Assembly: GCF_040712315.1 (NCBI RefSeq)
Contig: NC_134018.1
Coordinates: 1,116,001-1,180,000 of the forward strand
Direction: 5' to 3'
DNA length: 64,000 bases
DNA from: Castanea sativa
Taxonomy: Eukaryota; Streptophyta; Magnoliopsida; Fagales; Fagaceae
In this document: in pieces, positions 47,804 to 58,444 of the stretch
Layout of the letters: each line of letters begins with the position of its first letter
Numbering within the stretch: the first letter of the stretch is position 1
Program-made: the position numbers and the translations under genes
The notes under the pieces: generated by a model
What the model saw: only the letters and a program-made list of their open reading frames with translations
Told to the model about the DNA's origin: nothing
Databases searched by the model: none

Positions 47804-49162
47804 CAGTGTGGGTGATACCGTACCGTACCGGCCGGTACGGCCGGTATATACCGTGCCGGCCAATGAACCGGTACAAGTACACCCCTGTTTCGTACCGGAG
47901 AAAATACCGGCCGTACCGGCCGCATACCGGCTGTACCGGCGAAATTCGGCTGTTTCGGCCGGTAAATGGATACCGGACCGAAACACAAAAATTCTCATTT
48001 GCAAGGATAGAAAACAGAGGAGAAGGAGAAAATGAAGAACAAAACTCACTATTTGCTTCTCATCAGAAAATAACGGTGAAGCACAAAATTGACGAAGCTC
48101 TCAATCAAAATATAAACTCCAATCACAATTTTAAAACTAATCAAATTAGAACAAAAAAAAAGAAAAGAAAGAACAAAACTGACCCATCTGAGCCTCGGTG
48201 GGGAGGAGGACCTGCGGTGGTGTAGACGAAAAGAGCTGGAGATGAAGTGGAAGAGAAGAAAAGAAAAAAGAAAAGTGAAGAGAGCTCCGGTGGAGTAGAC
48301 GAAGAGAAGAAAAGAAAAAAGAAATGTGGAGAGCTCCGGTGGAGTAGACGAAGAGAAGAGAAGAGAAGAGAAGGAAAAAAGAAAAAAAAGAAAAGAAAAG
48401 GAAAGTGAAGTCCAGAGAGTACTAGAGAACAAAAGAAAAAAGAAAAGTGGAGATACAGCTAATGGAAAGGTGTGGTGGAGAAAAAAAGAGGAAAGAAAAA
48501 AGAAAAAAAAAAATGTGTGGATGAGCTGAATTCAGTTGTTCTTTTCAGCTTTGGTTTTTGACCCAATGTGATGTGACATAACATACACGTATTGCCAAAT
48601 TGTCATTGCATTGCAACAAATTTATATTTGAAAGAATGTTAATATTACAACATTTTAAACAATTTTTGTCATAATTTGTTGTGTAAAAAGTTGTAAGTGA
48701 TGAAAATGTGAACCCACATACACCCACAAATTTTTTCACCTCTCACAACTTATCATATAACGAGTTGTGATAAAAATTGTGTAAAATATTATAATACTAA
48801 TGTTTCTATGATATTTAAAGTTTTTTATTTTTTTTGAAATAGATATACTTATACTTATAATTATAAATTATTAAATAATTATTTTAATTTTTAAATTATT
48901 AGATGATTTAAATATTTTATTTTATTTGAGGTAAGTGTCTTCTCATTATTATATATTTATATCTTGATAATTCCATAAAAAAATATAAAAAGTTGCCAAA
49001 ATGATATATTGAGTTATTAGAAATATAACTTTGTATATCATATAAAATAGTAAAAAAAATAGCGATAAATCCGAAACGGTACACCGGTATTGACCGGTAT
49101 CCGAAATATATCGTACCGCTGGCCAAACCGATACAGCCTCCGGTACGGTATTGACTTCCTTG
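47804..49162. mobile_element. hAT-like non-autonomous element, GGTACCGG-rich ends (copy 1)
   Basis: A 1359-bp insertion in a C subunit of the tandem repeat. Target duplications are GTGCATAT (47796-47803) and GTGCGTAT (49163-49170), 7 of 8 identical. Imperfect inverted ends are CAGTGTGGGTGATACCGTAC and CAAGGAAGTCAATACCGTAC. Both subterminal regions are dense in CCGGTA/TACCGG words. The interior has a purine-rich tract at 48230-48510 with repeats of AGAGCTCCGGTGGAGTAGACG. No transposase is seen. The 8-bp target site and CA start suggest hAT. Confidence 0.8.
48230..48515. repeat. Purine-rich internal repeats
   Basis: Tandem-like copies of GAGCTCCGGTGGAGTAGACG separated by GAAAAGAAAAAAG tracts, one strand almost all purine. 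Located inside the element at 47804-49162. Open frames here are low-complexity only. Confidence 0.7.
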
Positions 49163-49642
49163 GTGCGTATACATTGGGTTAATAAAAATTAATTTCTTTC
49201 CATTCAACCTAACGTTAAATTCACTCAATAGATTTTTTTTTCTTTATATGATAACATGTTGTGGAAAATACCATCCACGTCAAGTCAAAAAGAGTGAGGC
49301 CCTGGCCCATGATTTGCTAATCATTTGACAAAATAGGAGACATCGTAATTTTTTACAGCGTGTATACACTGGATTAATAGAAAGTCATGTGCTTTATGTG
49401 TGAAGCATTGGGTTACGCATGTGAGTAAAGTCCCATATTGAATAGTGATGAGAAGAATGAGTGGTTAATATAACATAATTGAATACATACCCATTGAGCT
49501 TAGGCCTTTTAAGTTAAAATGTGTTTTTATAAATTATATTAATTATTCAAGGAAGCTTCCTAAGGTATTTATTTCCCTAACATAAAGAGGTGAAATAATT
49601 ATTAACCGAAATTGTGATTATTGAGAATGCCTTCTTTGTAAA

Positions 49643-50365
49643 TACCACACATTAGGGATTTGGCACCACGCATTGACTCTGTAAGTCTTGTAGATGTGGT
49701 CATTTTGTGGGACATTATAATAAATTCATTTTTTAATACATATATCAATTTTCTAACTTGAGAAAAGTGCAATACAACTTCTTTTACATGGAGTGTTGAA
49801 TGGTCATCATCATTCATTACTTTATCAAAAAATTTTTTTTTTTTAAATCAAGGATCATTAAAATGGAATATGACCCTTTAATTTCTACCACACATTAAGG
49901 ATTTGGCGTCACGCATTGACTCTGTAAGTCTTGTAGATGTGGTCATATTATGGACATTATAATAGGTTCATTTTTGGAAACATATATCAATTTTCTAACT
50001 TGAGAAAAGTGTAGTACAACTTCTTTTCCACGGAGTTTTGAATGGTCATCATCATTCATTACTTTATCAAAAAATTTAAAAAAAAATCAAGGATCATTAA
50101 AATGGAATATGACCCTTTAATTTCTACCACACATTAAGGATTTGGCGCCACACATTGACTCTGTAAGTCTTGTAGATGTAGTCATTTTGTAGGACATTAT
50201 AATAGGTTCATTTTTGGAAACATATATCAATTTTCTAACTTGAGAAAAGTGCAATATAACTTCTTCTACACGGAGTTTTGAATGGTCATCATCATTCATT
50301 ACTTTATCAAAAAAAATTTTAAAAAAATCAAGGATCATTAAAATGGAATATGACCCTTTAATTTT
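49643..50365. repeat. 240-bp tandem repeat array 2 (3 units)
   Basis: Units start at about 49643, 49887 and 50126. It is the same family as 42240-43200, followed by the same downstream sequence, so it belongs to the segmental duplication. Confidence 0.9.
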
Positions 50366-52768
50366 AACTTTTAACTTTACCACCGCGCACCCTTAATGCG
50401 GTGGTCACTCCACAAGTATAAGTGCTTGTGAGGTGTGGGGGCAAAGGCCGGGGTGTGGGAGTGTGGGGGAAAGGGCTGGGGTTCAAGTCTTCAAGAGCGA
50501 GTTTCACACACATATACACTTAGATTAGACTAAATAGAAATTCTATCTTGTATTAAAAAAAAAAAACTTTTAACTTTTAATTAGCTGGTATTTATTCTAG
50601 TGATTTTTTTTAAGGTGGTACTATTTTGATGGATAGATTATTATTATTATTATAAAGTGAGGTTTAGCTGGATTTACTTTGAAATATTGTGGGGGAAAAA
50701 TGACAAAAGCATTATTAATGAGATCATTAGGTAAATATTGCTTATTAGAATTACAAAAAGGTTTAGTTAACGGGTGCTTTTAGGTCATTTATTAATAGAT
50801 CATCTTAAAAAAGTTTTGATACTACTTTTATGAAAAAATATAAAAAGTTTCAGTTGTTTTTTTTCTTTTCTAATTTTTTCTAATTTCTAAAAAAATGTTC
50901 GGGATTGAAATAATTATGGAGCTCTCGATCAAAGAAAAATTTATTTATTTATTATTGGTGGAGTTGCAAAACAAATTAGTTACATACTTACATTGGATGG
51001 ATTCTATCTTAAATATTGGTGTCTTTGGAAAGGTGTCAATATTTACTGTACATGAGTCATGCATATTGTGTTGAGCTTTGGTTGCTTATTTTTACAGTGT
51101 TTATCAAAAAAATATATATAATTTTAGTAATTTTTATGTTAAATATGTTTAAAAAATTAAAAACTAGTTTATTTGAAGAAAAAAAGTTAGATTATTTGGA
51201 AAAAAATTGAAACAAAAAAGCAAAAAGCATTAAAAGAAAAGAAAAACTGCCTTTACTAATATGAACTCTTGAAATGCAGGAGCAGTTTCAAAAACAAAAG
51301 GGGAAAAAAAAAAAAAACACCTTGATTTTTCTACTCATATAGACAATGTGGGTTTGTTTGTTGATGTTACCACACATTTGGCGACAAGCATTGACGGTAA
51401 GTCTTGTAAATGTGGACCTTGCATATTTTGGGTCCTTTTCTTTTGACAAAATGCGCTTTACTTATAATAAGGTAGATTTAAGTTGGGTTTAATGTATTAA
51501 GAAGTGTGTTGCTCAAATATAAGAAATAGTATCATTAAAAATAAGAAGATTGATCTAAAAAACAAGTGAAAAAAAGTTGATTCAGTGAAACTTTTTTCTA
51601 TATTCAAATTCAGGATTTTTTTTAAAAATTTGAATATAAAATAAAGAAAATGAAAAGTAGATACACCACTTTTTTGAAACCAAACAAGCATCATCTGAGT
51701 AAAATCAAAAGTTTATGAATGTGTGAGTAACAAAATCTTAGTAAAAGAAAAAAGTGGGGACATTGCTTTTCTTCTCAGTGTTTGCATTCTTGTCCTCAGC
51801 ACAACTTTCTTCGAAAATATATTTTCTTACCTGAACGAAATTTCTTCCCCTGCACACTAACGTTAAATCACTCAAGAGCTTTTATTTTCTTCATAAATAA
51901 TAATATGTTGTGGATCGTGCCGTCCATGATCCATGTCAAGTCAAAACGTGTTAGACCTTGGCGAGCATCTTTACTAATCAAAATTTGTGTGATTCAATTC
52001 AATGTTCATTTGATTAAATAGGAGACACAGGAATTTCTTACCGATTACATTGGGTTTGTTTCTTGATGTTGTGATATAGCTTTAGTTGGTTAATTACTAG
52101 AAAGTAAGGAAGTCAATACCGTATTGGAGGCTGTACCGGTTTGGCCACCGGTACGATATATTTCGGATACCAGTCAATACCGGTGTACCGTTTCGGGTTT
52201 ACCGCTATTTTATATATATACACACACACACACCAAAATCTCTAGAACCATGTTTATAAGCATATAATATTTCACTTATATTATACTAAATATAAAAGTT
52301 TATTATAAAATATTACCTCAATTCAGAACAAATTATTCATAGTTTTAGACTTTAGTATCAATTAAAAGAAAAAAAAACACAATATAAAAAATAGAAAGCT
52401 TAGTTGTTCATTGCATACTAAGAAAACAAATAATACTAATAAGTTAATATAAATAAGTTACCATTATGCCCTTACAAAAATTCAAAAATTAGAAAACTAA
52501 AAAAAAAAAAAAAAAATTCTGTACTTGCTAGTACGTCCAGTATCAGCCAGTATTGTCCGAAATTAGCCGATATGGCCGGTTTTTTTTTCAGTACAAAATA
52601 GAAGTGTACCGGTACCCGTGCACTGGCTGGTACAGTATGTATTAGCCAGTACAATCGGTACCGGTATGGTATCGACCACCCTACTAGAAAGTCATATGCT
52701 TTACGTATGAAAATGTGAAGTGACTATATAATTATAAAACCAAAATTGAGATTATTAAGAATAACTTG
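50366..52768. repeat. Segmental duplication, copy 2
   Basis: The paralogue of 43201-45017. It differs by a short duplication in the GTGTGGGGGCAAAGGC region near 50430-50480, microsatellite length, and the 579-bp element at 52105-52683. The match ends at GATTATTAAGAATAACTT (52768 here, 45020 in copy 1). Confidence 0.85.
52105..52683. mobile_element. hAT-like non-autonomous element (copy 2)
   Basis: A 579-bp insertion flanked by a perfect 8-bp duplication CTAGAAAG (52097-52104 and 52684-52691). The paralogous site near 44938-44950 is empty. The ends TAAGGAAGTCAATACC and the reverse complement TAGGGTGGTCGATACC match the element at 47804-49162, in inverse orientation. The interior is shorter and AT-rich with a (CA)n, so it is a deletion derivative of the same family. 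Confidence 0.85.
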
Positions 52769-52789
52769 AAATGTATTATAACTTGAAAT

Positions 52790-53609
52790 TGAGCGGACCC
52801 ATCCATCCAAGCCTTGTAGGTGGGACCCTCTGTTTGGATACATATCAATTTTCTAACTTATGAAAAGTGCAAGTGTGCAACGCATGGTAACTTAAGTCAA
52901 TACCTATTCATTACTTGTATCGAAATTCAACAATCTTTAAGAGAGAATATGTCCGACCATGACTTAAGTCTCCGGTGTTATGGCAGTGATTGTTCAGCAA
53001 CAAAGGATCATTTGATAAAGTAGTTCTAAGAGGTTTTTTTTAAAATAAAAAAAAATGTGTAAATAAAAACGTATATGAAAATATGTGTAATATTGTTTAA
53101 AAATTGAAAATATGTTATTAAACTACTATACCAAACAAGGCTAAAGTTTTTAAGTTGATAAATTGATAATATCACTGCTTGTATGCTAAAATTATATAAT
53201 AATAGTCATAATAATAAGATATTTTGTAGACTATCATTACTTAACACCGTTTTTTTTTTCAAGTTAAAAAATTTGGATATTTTTTCATTAATGAATTGAG
53301 GTTTTGGCTTAATTTTGTTTTCAACCGTTTCAATTATTGAATTCATTATTTTTTCATGTGTAATATTAATATTTGTGTTTTTTTTTGTGATAATAAATAA
53401 ATAAATATATATATATATATATTTGTGTGTGTGTGTGTGTGTGTTCTTAAAGGTTAAAACACAATACAATTACAAACATCACTTTAAGTTAGAGTGTTAT
53501 ATTTTTATTTATTATTAATTTAGAATGTTACATATAGATACATATGCTGGTTTAGGGTTGATATAATTTATAACCATTTGAATGAAATCAACACTAAAAC
53601 AAATAATTT
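52790..53609. other. Receptor-upstream copy and Helitron-like sequence, no gene
   Basis: 52795-53215 repeats the upstream region of the receptor-like gene (GAGCGGACCCATCCATCC, GATACATATCAATTTTC). 53220-53609 aligns with 56325-56735 (TTTTTCATTAATGAATTGAG, ATTTATAACCATTTGAATG) and includes an (AT)n/(GT)n tract at 53405-53443. Confidence 0.6.
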
Positions 53610-54111
53610 AAGATCAATGTTGATGGGGCTGTGTTTGCATCTCGGAAGGCAGCAGGTTTGAGTGTTATAATAAGGGATGATAAAGGTAGAGTGGAGGCAG
53701 CGATGAGCAAGAAGGTGTTGGTCCCTTTGGGTGCGTTGGAGGTTGAGGCAAAGCATTTGAAGCTGGTCTGCTCCTTGCAAGAGACATTGGTATTCAAGAT
53801 GTTATTTTAGAGGGTGACTCGTTGATTATTTATAACGCTCTTTGTGAAGCTTCATTACCACCTTCATCGGTAGCTTCAGTTGTGATGGAGATGCTAGATT
53901 TGTGCAAGGAGTTTAGGAAGATTGAATTTTCTCATGTTAAGAAAAATGGCAATAGACTAGCTCATTTATTAGTAAAATATGCCGTAGGCATGGATGATTT
54001 TCTTGTATGGATGGAAGAGAATCCTTACTTTATTGAGCAAGCTCTTTCACATTATGTTCTTTCTTGATTTTTTTTTAATAAAGTTTTTAAGTTTCCTATC
54101 AAAAAAAAAAA
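53610..54111 (+). mobile_element. LINE 3' fragment with RNase H-like (RVT_3) domain
   Basis: The frame begins KINVDGAVF (53610), the first strand of the plant RNase H-like domain, with VIIRDDKGRV. One missing A near 53750 shifts the frame. It then continues as RDIGIQDVILEGDSL and VKKNGNRLAHLLV to the stop at 54067. After the stop come AATAAAG, CCTATC and an 11-base A tail. There is no upstream RT, so this is a 5'-truncated retro-insertion. The paralogous sequence near 56735 lacks it entirely. Confidence 0.82.
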
Positions 54112-54280
54112 TTAAATAAAAATTAAATTTCTTTTATGTGTACAAGTACAATTTATTTTTAATCTTAAATTATGAATTAATTCTTTTTTCACTTTATTTG
54201 TTATTAAATTTAATTATATTATCAAAATATTTTTTATTAAGCCGTGCATCGCACGGGCATGAATTCAAGTTACACCTAGT
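54112..54280 (+). mobile_element. Helitron-like 3' end
   Basis: A hairpin with stem CCGTGC/GCACGG at 54242-54256, then CTAG|T at 54276-54280. This is the classic Helitron terminus (GC-rich hairpin shortly before CTRR). The region to its left matches 56740-56880. The second copy lacks the hairpin and ends in an A/T tract. Confidence 0.5.
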
Positions 54281-54439
54281 GTAACTCTTAAACCGATAGA
54301 TTTAAGTAAATCCAATGGTTAAAAAAAAAAACCCTACATTATTACAAATATTCTTATTAGGACCTCATTAATTACCTTCATTTATTATATTTTAGACCTA
54401 TCTCTAAAGTCTAAACCCAAAAACATTTATTATATTTTT

Positions 54440-54707
54440 TTCTTTTTTTTTTTCTTTTTTTGGTTAACACTACTCATTCATTATTTGTATCAAAATTCAA
54501 CAATCTTTAATAAAAACAAAGTTTAAGGGGATAATCTCTCATATAAAAAAAAAAATTTTAAGGTGATAATAATACCGCTACTTGTATGCTAAAATTATAT
54601 AATAATAGTAATAATAATATAGGAAACGGAAAGTCTTATTGTATTGTACTGCTGAGGAGGGAAGAGTTTGTTTGAGCTTAATCGGTTTTCTTATGCTTTT
54701 AATTTCT
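54440..54707. repeat. Third copy of the receptor-upstream region
   Basis: TTGGTTAACACTACTCATTC, AAATTCAACAATCTTTAATA and GCTGAGGAGGGAAGAGTTTG match 41990-42200. It leads directly into 240-bp array 3, as at 42.2 kb. Confidence 0.75.
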
Positions 54708-55114
54708 ACCACACATTAAGGATTTGGCGCCACGCATTAACTCTGTAAGTCTTGTAAATGTGGTCATTTTGTGAGACATTATAATAGGCTCATTTTTGGA
54801 TACATATATCAATTTTCTAACTTGAGAAAAGTGCAGTAAAACTTCTTTTATACAGAGTTTTGAATGGTCATCATCATTCATTACTTTATCAAAAAAAATC
54901 AAGGATCATTAAAATGGAATATGACCCTTTAATTTCTACCACACATTAAGGATTTGGCACCACGTATTGACTCTGTAAGTCTTGTAAATGTGGTCATTTT
55001 GTAGGACATTATAATAGGTTCATTTTTGGAAACATATATCAATTTTCTAACGTGAGAAAACTGCAGTACAACATCTTTTACACGGAGTTTTGAATGGTCA
55101 TCATCATTCATTAC

Positions 55115-55115
<1 letters not shown>
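54708..55115. repeat. 240-bp tandem repeat array 3 (2 units)
   Basis: Units start at about 54708 and 54938. The first is about 10 bp shorter because of the A-tract. The second ends at an (AT)n tract. It is the same family as the arrays at 42240 and 49643. Confidence 0.88.
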
Positions 55116-55149
<34 letters not shown>

Positions 55150-55154
55150 CATAT

Positions 55155-56880
55155 TCTATATAATAAAAGTTGAGCTTAGACGTCGTGGTTGCACCAAGTA
55201 GCTTCACCAAATTGCAAAAATTTTAATAAATTTTTAGATTTTAAGAATAGATATTTACATATTTTTTGGATAAATATGACAAATCAAGTAACGAAAGAAA
55301 ATAGTAATTGATTTACAACTATAACAGCTGTGTCTATCTAAAATATTATCAACAAAACTTAAAATCAATAGAATAGAATTACTTAAGGATAGAATTTAAA
55401 TAAAAAAGAGAGATAAAAAAAATGTAAAAGAAAAAAAAAAGATCAAATTCACATTTTTTTTCCTTCGTAGGAAAAAAAAGATAAGAACTTGTATTTTTTT
55501 TTCCTAAGTTTTTTTTTTTTAATGGATAAATTTGCATCTTATGTCATCTTTTTCCCAATAATAAAGTTTAAAAAAAAAAAAATGTATTTGAGTTTCACCT
55601 AAAGAACTTCTTTTTGTTCATATCATCTTCTTCACAATCTAAAATTCCCACTATAGGTGTGTTTGGATATTTCTTATTGCTGAAAACTAAAAGCTGAAAA
55701 CACTGTAGTAAAATAAATTTTAAATGTGTGCATACTGTCGTGGGACCCAGTTTTAAAGCAAAAGTTACTGAATGAAGTACTTGTGGGTCTTGTGAGCAGT
55801 GCACGAGACCCACACAAAAAGGCCAAAAGTTAGTCGTGGGAAACGCAGACGCTATCCAAACCAGTCCTATATATACACATAGCTTTTTGGTGTTTCATTA
55901 TTTATATTATGTATTTTACAATTATTTGTTATATTCTTCCTTTCTCCTCTCTACCCTAGCTACAACCTTACAAGTATTTTTTTTTTCATCAAATTGAATA
56001 GATTTTGTGCATTTATTGCCTTTTTATTATATATAATATGATTTTTATCAACAAGTTTTATACATAGGCTGAGATTCTATATTTGATCACACATTTTAGT
56101 GTTTTTTTTAGAAGTCAATATAACAAGCAATATATTTGTATTTTTTTATTTTTTATTACATGGTTATTTGTTGTTGACATCAATATTTTATAATGGATTT
56201 AATTTGTTATGGCTTTTGTATGGTGCTTTGTTCCTTCTAATCTATATTCTTTAATTAAAAGTAAAATTTAATGTCAACATGAAATTGGATACGAGAAAAT
56301 TCATCCGTCCAAATTTCTATGTAAGTCTATCATTACTTGACTCCGTTTTTTTATTAGTTCAAAATTTTGGATATTTTTTCATTAATGAATTGAGGTTTTG
56401 GCTTAATTTTGTTTTCAACCGTTTCAATTATTGAATTCATTATTTTTTCATGTGTAATATTAACATTTGTGTTATTTTATGATAATAAAAATATGTGTGT
56501 ATGTGTGTGTGCGTGCGTGTGTTCTTAAAGGATAAAACACAATACAATTACAAACGTTACATTAAGTTAGGTTGTTATATTTATTTATTAGTAAGTTAGA
56601 ATGTTACATTAAGTTAAAGTATTATATTTTTATTTATTATTAATTTAGAATGTTACATATGGATACATATGCTGGTTTAGGGTTGATATAATTTATAACC
56701 ATTTGAATGAAATCAACACTAAAACAAATTATTTAAATATCAAAATAAGAAATAAAAATTAAATTTTTTTTAAGTGTACAAGTACAATTTATTTTTTAAT
56801 CTTAAATTTTGAATTAATTCTTTTTTCATTTTATTTGTTATTAAATTTAATTATATTATCAAAATATTTTTTTTAATTTT
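55155..56880 (+). mobile_element. Helitron-like sequence with 5' start, 3' end missing
   Basis: It begins TCTATATAATAAAAGTTGAG, a start like those of plant non-autonomous Helitrons. The right half (56325-56880) matches the sequence left of the Helitron-like 3' end at 54276, minus the LINE insertion. No Rep/helicase domain was seen. The base before TC is T rather than the usual A. MITE copy 6 lies inside. Confidence 0.4.
55656..55867. mobile_element. TA-flanked MITE, copy 6
   Basis: Starts GGTGTGTTTGGATATTTC and ends GCTATCCAAACCAGTCC, with TA at 55654-55655 and 55868-55869. The interior has CTGAAAACACTGTAGTAAAAT and GTGGGACCCAG, the best-kept family motifs in this window. Confidence 0.7.
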
Positions 56881-57032
56881 TTAAACCGTTGGATTTAAGT
56901 AAATCCAACAGTTAAAAGAAGACTCTTATTATTACAAATATTTTTATTAAAATCTCATTAATTACCCTCTTTATTACATTCTAGATCTATCTCTAAACCC
57001 AAAAATGTTTGACACCTGACTCTCTCTCTCTT

Positions 57033-57253
57033 GTGGGCATGACTATGAGTCTATGAAGTCCGAATTTCCCTTATTTTCCTTCTCACTCGTGACATGCATG
57101 GAACGAAAAAGAAATTGTTCCAGTAATTCCAAATAAATCACAAATGCTTATCACGTGGGCATGACTATGAGTCTATGAAGTCTGAATTTCCCTTTTCCCT
57201 TCTCACACGTGACGTGCATGGAACGAAAAAGGAAATTGTTCTAGTAATTCCAA
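57033..57253. repeat. 122-bp tandem duplication
   Basis: GTGGGCATGACTATGAGTC occurs at 57033 and 57155, followed in both by CTATGAAGTC(C/T)GAATTTCCC, CGTGAC(A/G)TGCATGGAACG and CTAGTAATTCC-like sequence. Both units carry ACGTG-type words. A 109-codon open frame starts in the second unit but resembles no known protein. Confidence 0.8.
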
Positions 57254-58444
57254 ATTCCAGGCTATACGTACCATTACTACTTTTCCAAGCATTCACTGAG
57301 GAAATTACTGTGACAATGTCATACAATCAAGTCACTCTCCATAGGTCTATTATGACCTTAGGGTGGAATACATACACTATAAGAGAGATAATGCGTACGA
57401 TACGAGTGAATGAGATACATTCTCAAGCCTTGTCAACGAAAGGCATCATCTATTTTAGAGAAACCGGTCAACTATTTCGTGGAAAATGTATGTCATTAAA
57501 ATAAAAACCACTGCATGGAAAACAAAGACAATAGGCCGCCCACAGACACTTTAAGGTCACTTCCAAGAAACTTCACTACAATTTCCTTCTCCCTTCAGTG
57601 CAGTCAACCAAAGCTTGGGAAAAGTGAAAACAGGAAAATTCCTTGCAAATCCTATAAAGAAATAAATAAACAAAGACAAAGAAAAGCAGGCCAGCCTGAT
57701 CCACATTTGTTTTTAATTTCAAATGCTTCCAACAACAAAAATTTCCTAATAAGTGGGAGTAGAGAAGAAAGTTCCCACCATGACATGTCTCCAAATGACC
57801 ATTTCTTAAACAGGATTTTGATTTGTCATTTGTAATAAATCCCACTATGTTTACTTGTTTAAACATGATTTTGATTTGTTATTTTTTTTATAAATCCCAC
57901 TATTTTTACTTGTTTACATAATTTGTGATAGCTATTTCCATTTTAAAACTTTTTTTTCTTTTATTTTTATTGTTTTCTCTAAAAATGCAAAAATCATAGG
58001 TGAATCCCTTCATTACTACCTCTGATATTTCAAACAAGGGTTGAAAAAAACAATCAAGCCAATATTCATTTTTAAGTTGATATCATGAGAAACTTTGTAC
58101 GCGGGGAATGGATCTCAAGGTGCCATACATTAAACTGCCACACATTTTTAAGTTGATTTCATAGATAAAAGCCTTTTTCTTTTTTTTTAAATGTTAGATA
58201 GTAATGGCCTTCTGTCCTAAATTCATTTAAAGCACTATATGTGGTTTAACCTAATTTCGACATTCCCTTGAAAATGAAGTTTACTTATCTCAATAATTTT
58301 TTTTTTTTGGCAAGAATTGCATAATTTTTTGATGTTATAAATTATGAGGATTGAGGACAAACTTCCCATGTTGTCATGATTGAATTATCAAAAAAAAAAA
58401 TAAAAATAACCCTTCTACTTGAATCTTTTAGTTAGAAAGACTTA
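57254..58444. other. No recognisable gene
   Basis: Open frames at 57175-57504 and 57515-57835 have no family similarity, no repeats and no splice context I can support. The rest is AT-rich with T-tracts. Confidence 0.4.

Larger units (their letters stand above)
45819..49480. repeat. Higher-order A-B-C tandem repeat
   Basis: Subunits begin GATAACATG at 45819 (A), 46122 (B), 46316 (C), 46508 (A), 46808 (B), 47002 (C), 47193 (A), 47497 (B), 47691 (C) and 49250 (A, truncated). A is about 300-304 bp, B 194-195 bp, C 191-192 bp, giving a period of about 685-690 bp. All subunits share ATACCATCCAC(G/A)TCAAGTC and AGGAGACAT. Only A has GTAAAGTCCCACATTGAATA. The last C is split by the element at 47804-49162; removing it and one 8-bp target copy restores 192 bp. 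No protein is encoded. Confidence 0.9.

Noticed and set aside
47759..48432. Several overlapping open frames on both strands
   Set aside because: They translate the CCGGTA-rich end and purine tract of the transposon at 47804-49162; low complexity, not genes.
45819..49480. A-B-C array considered as LTRs of nested retrotransposons
   Set aside because: Subunits lack TG...CA borders, primer binding sites and internal domains; regular spacing fits tandem repetition.
57175..57504. 109-codon open frame on the + strand
   Set aside because: No recognisable domain, start within a tandem duplication, no coding signature or paralogue; likely chance.
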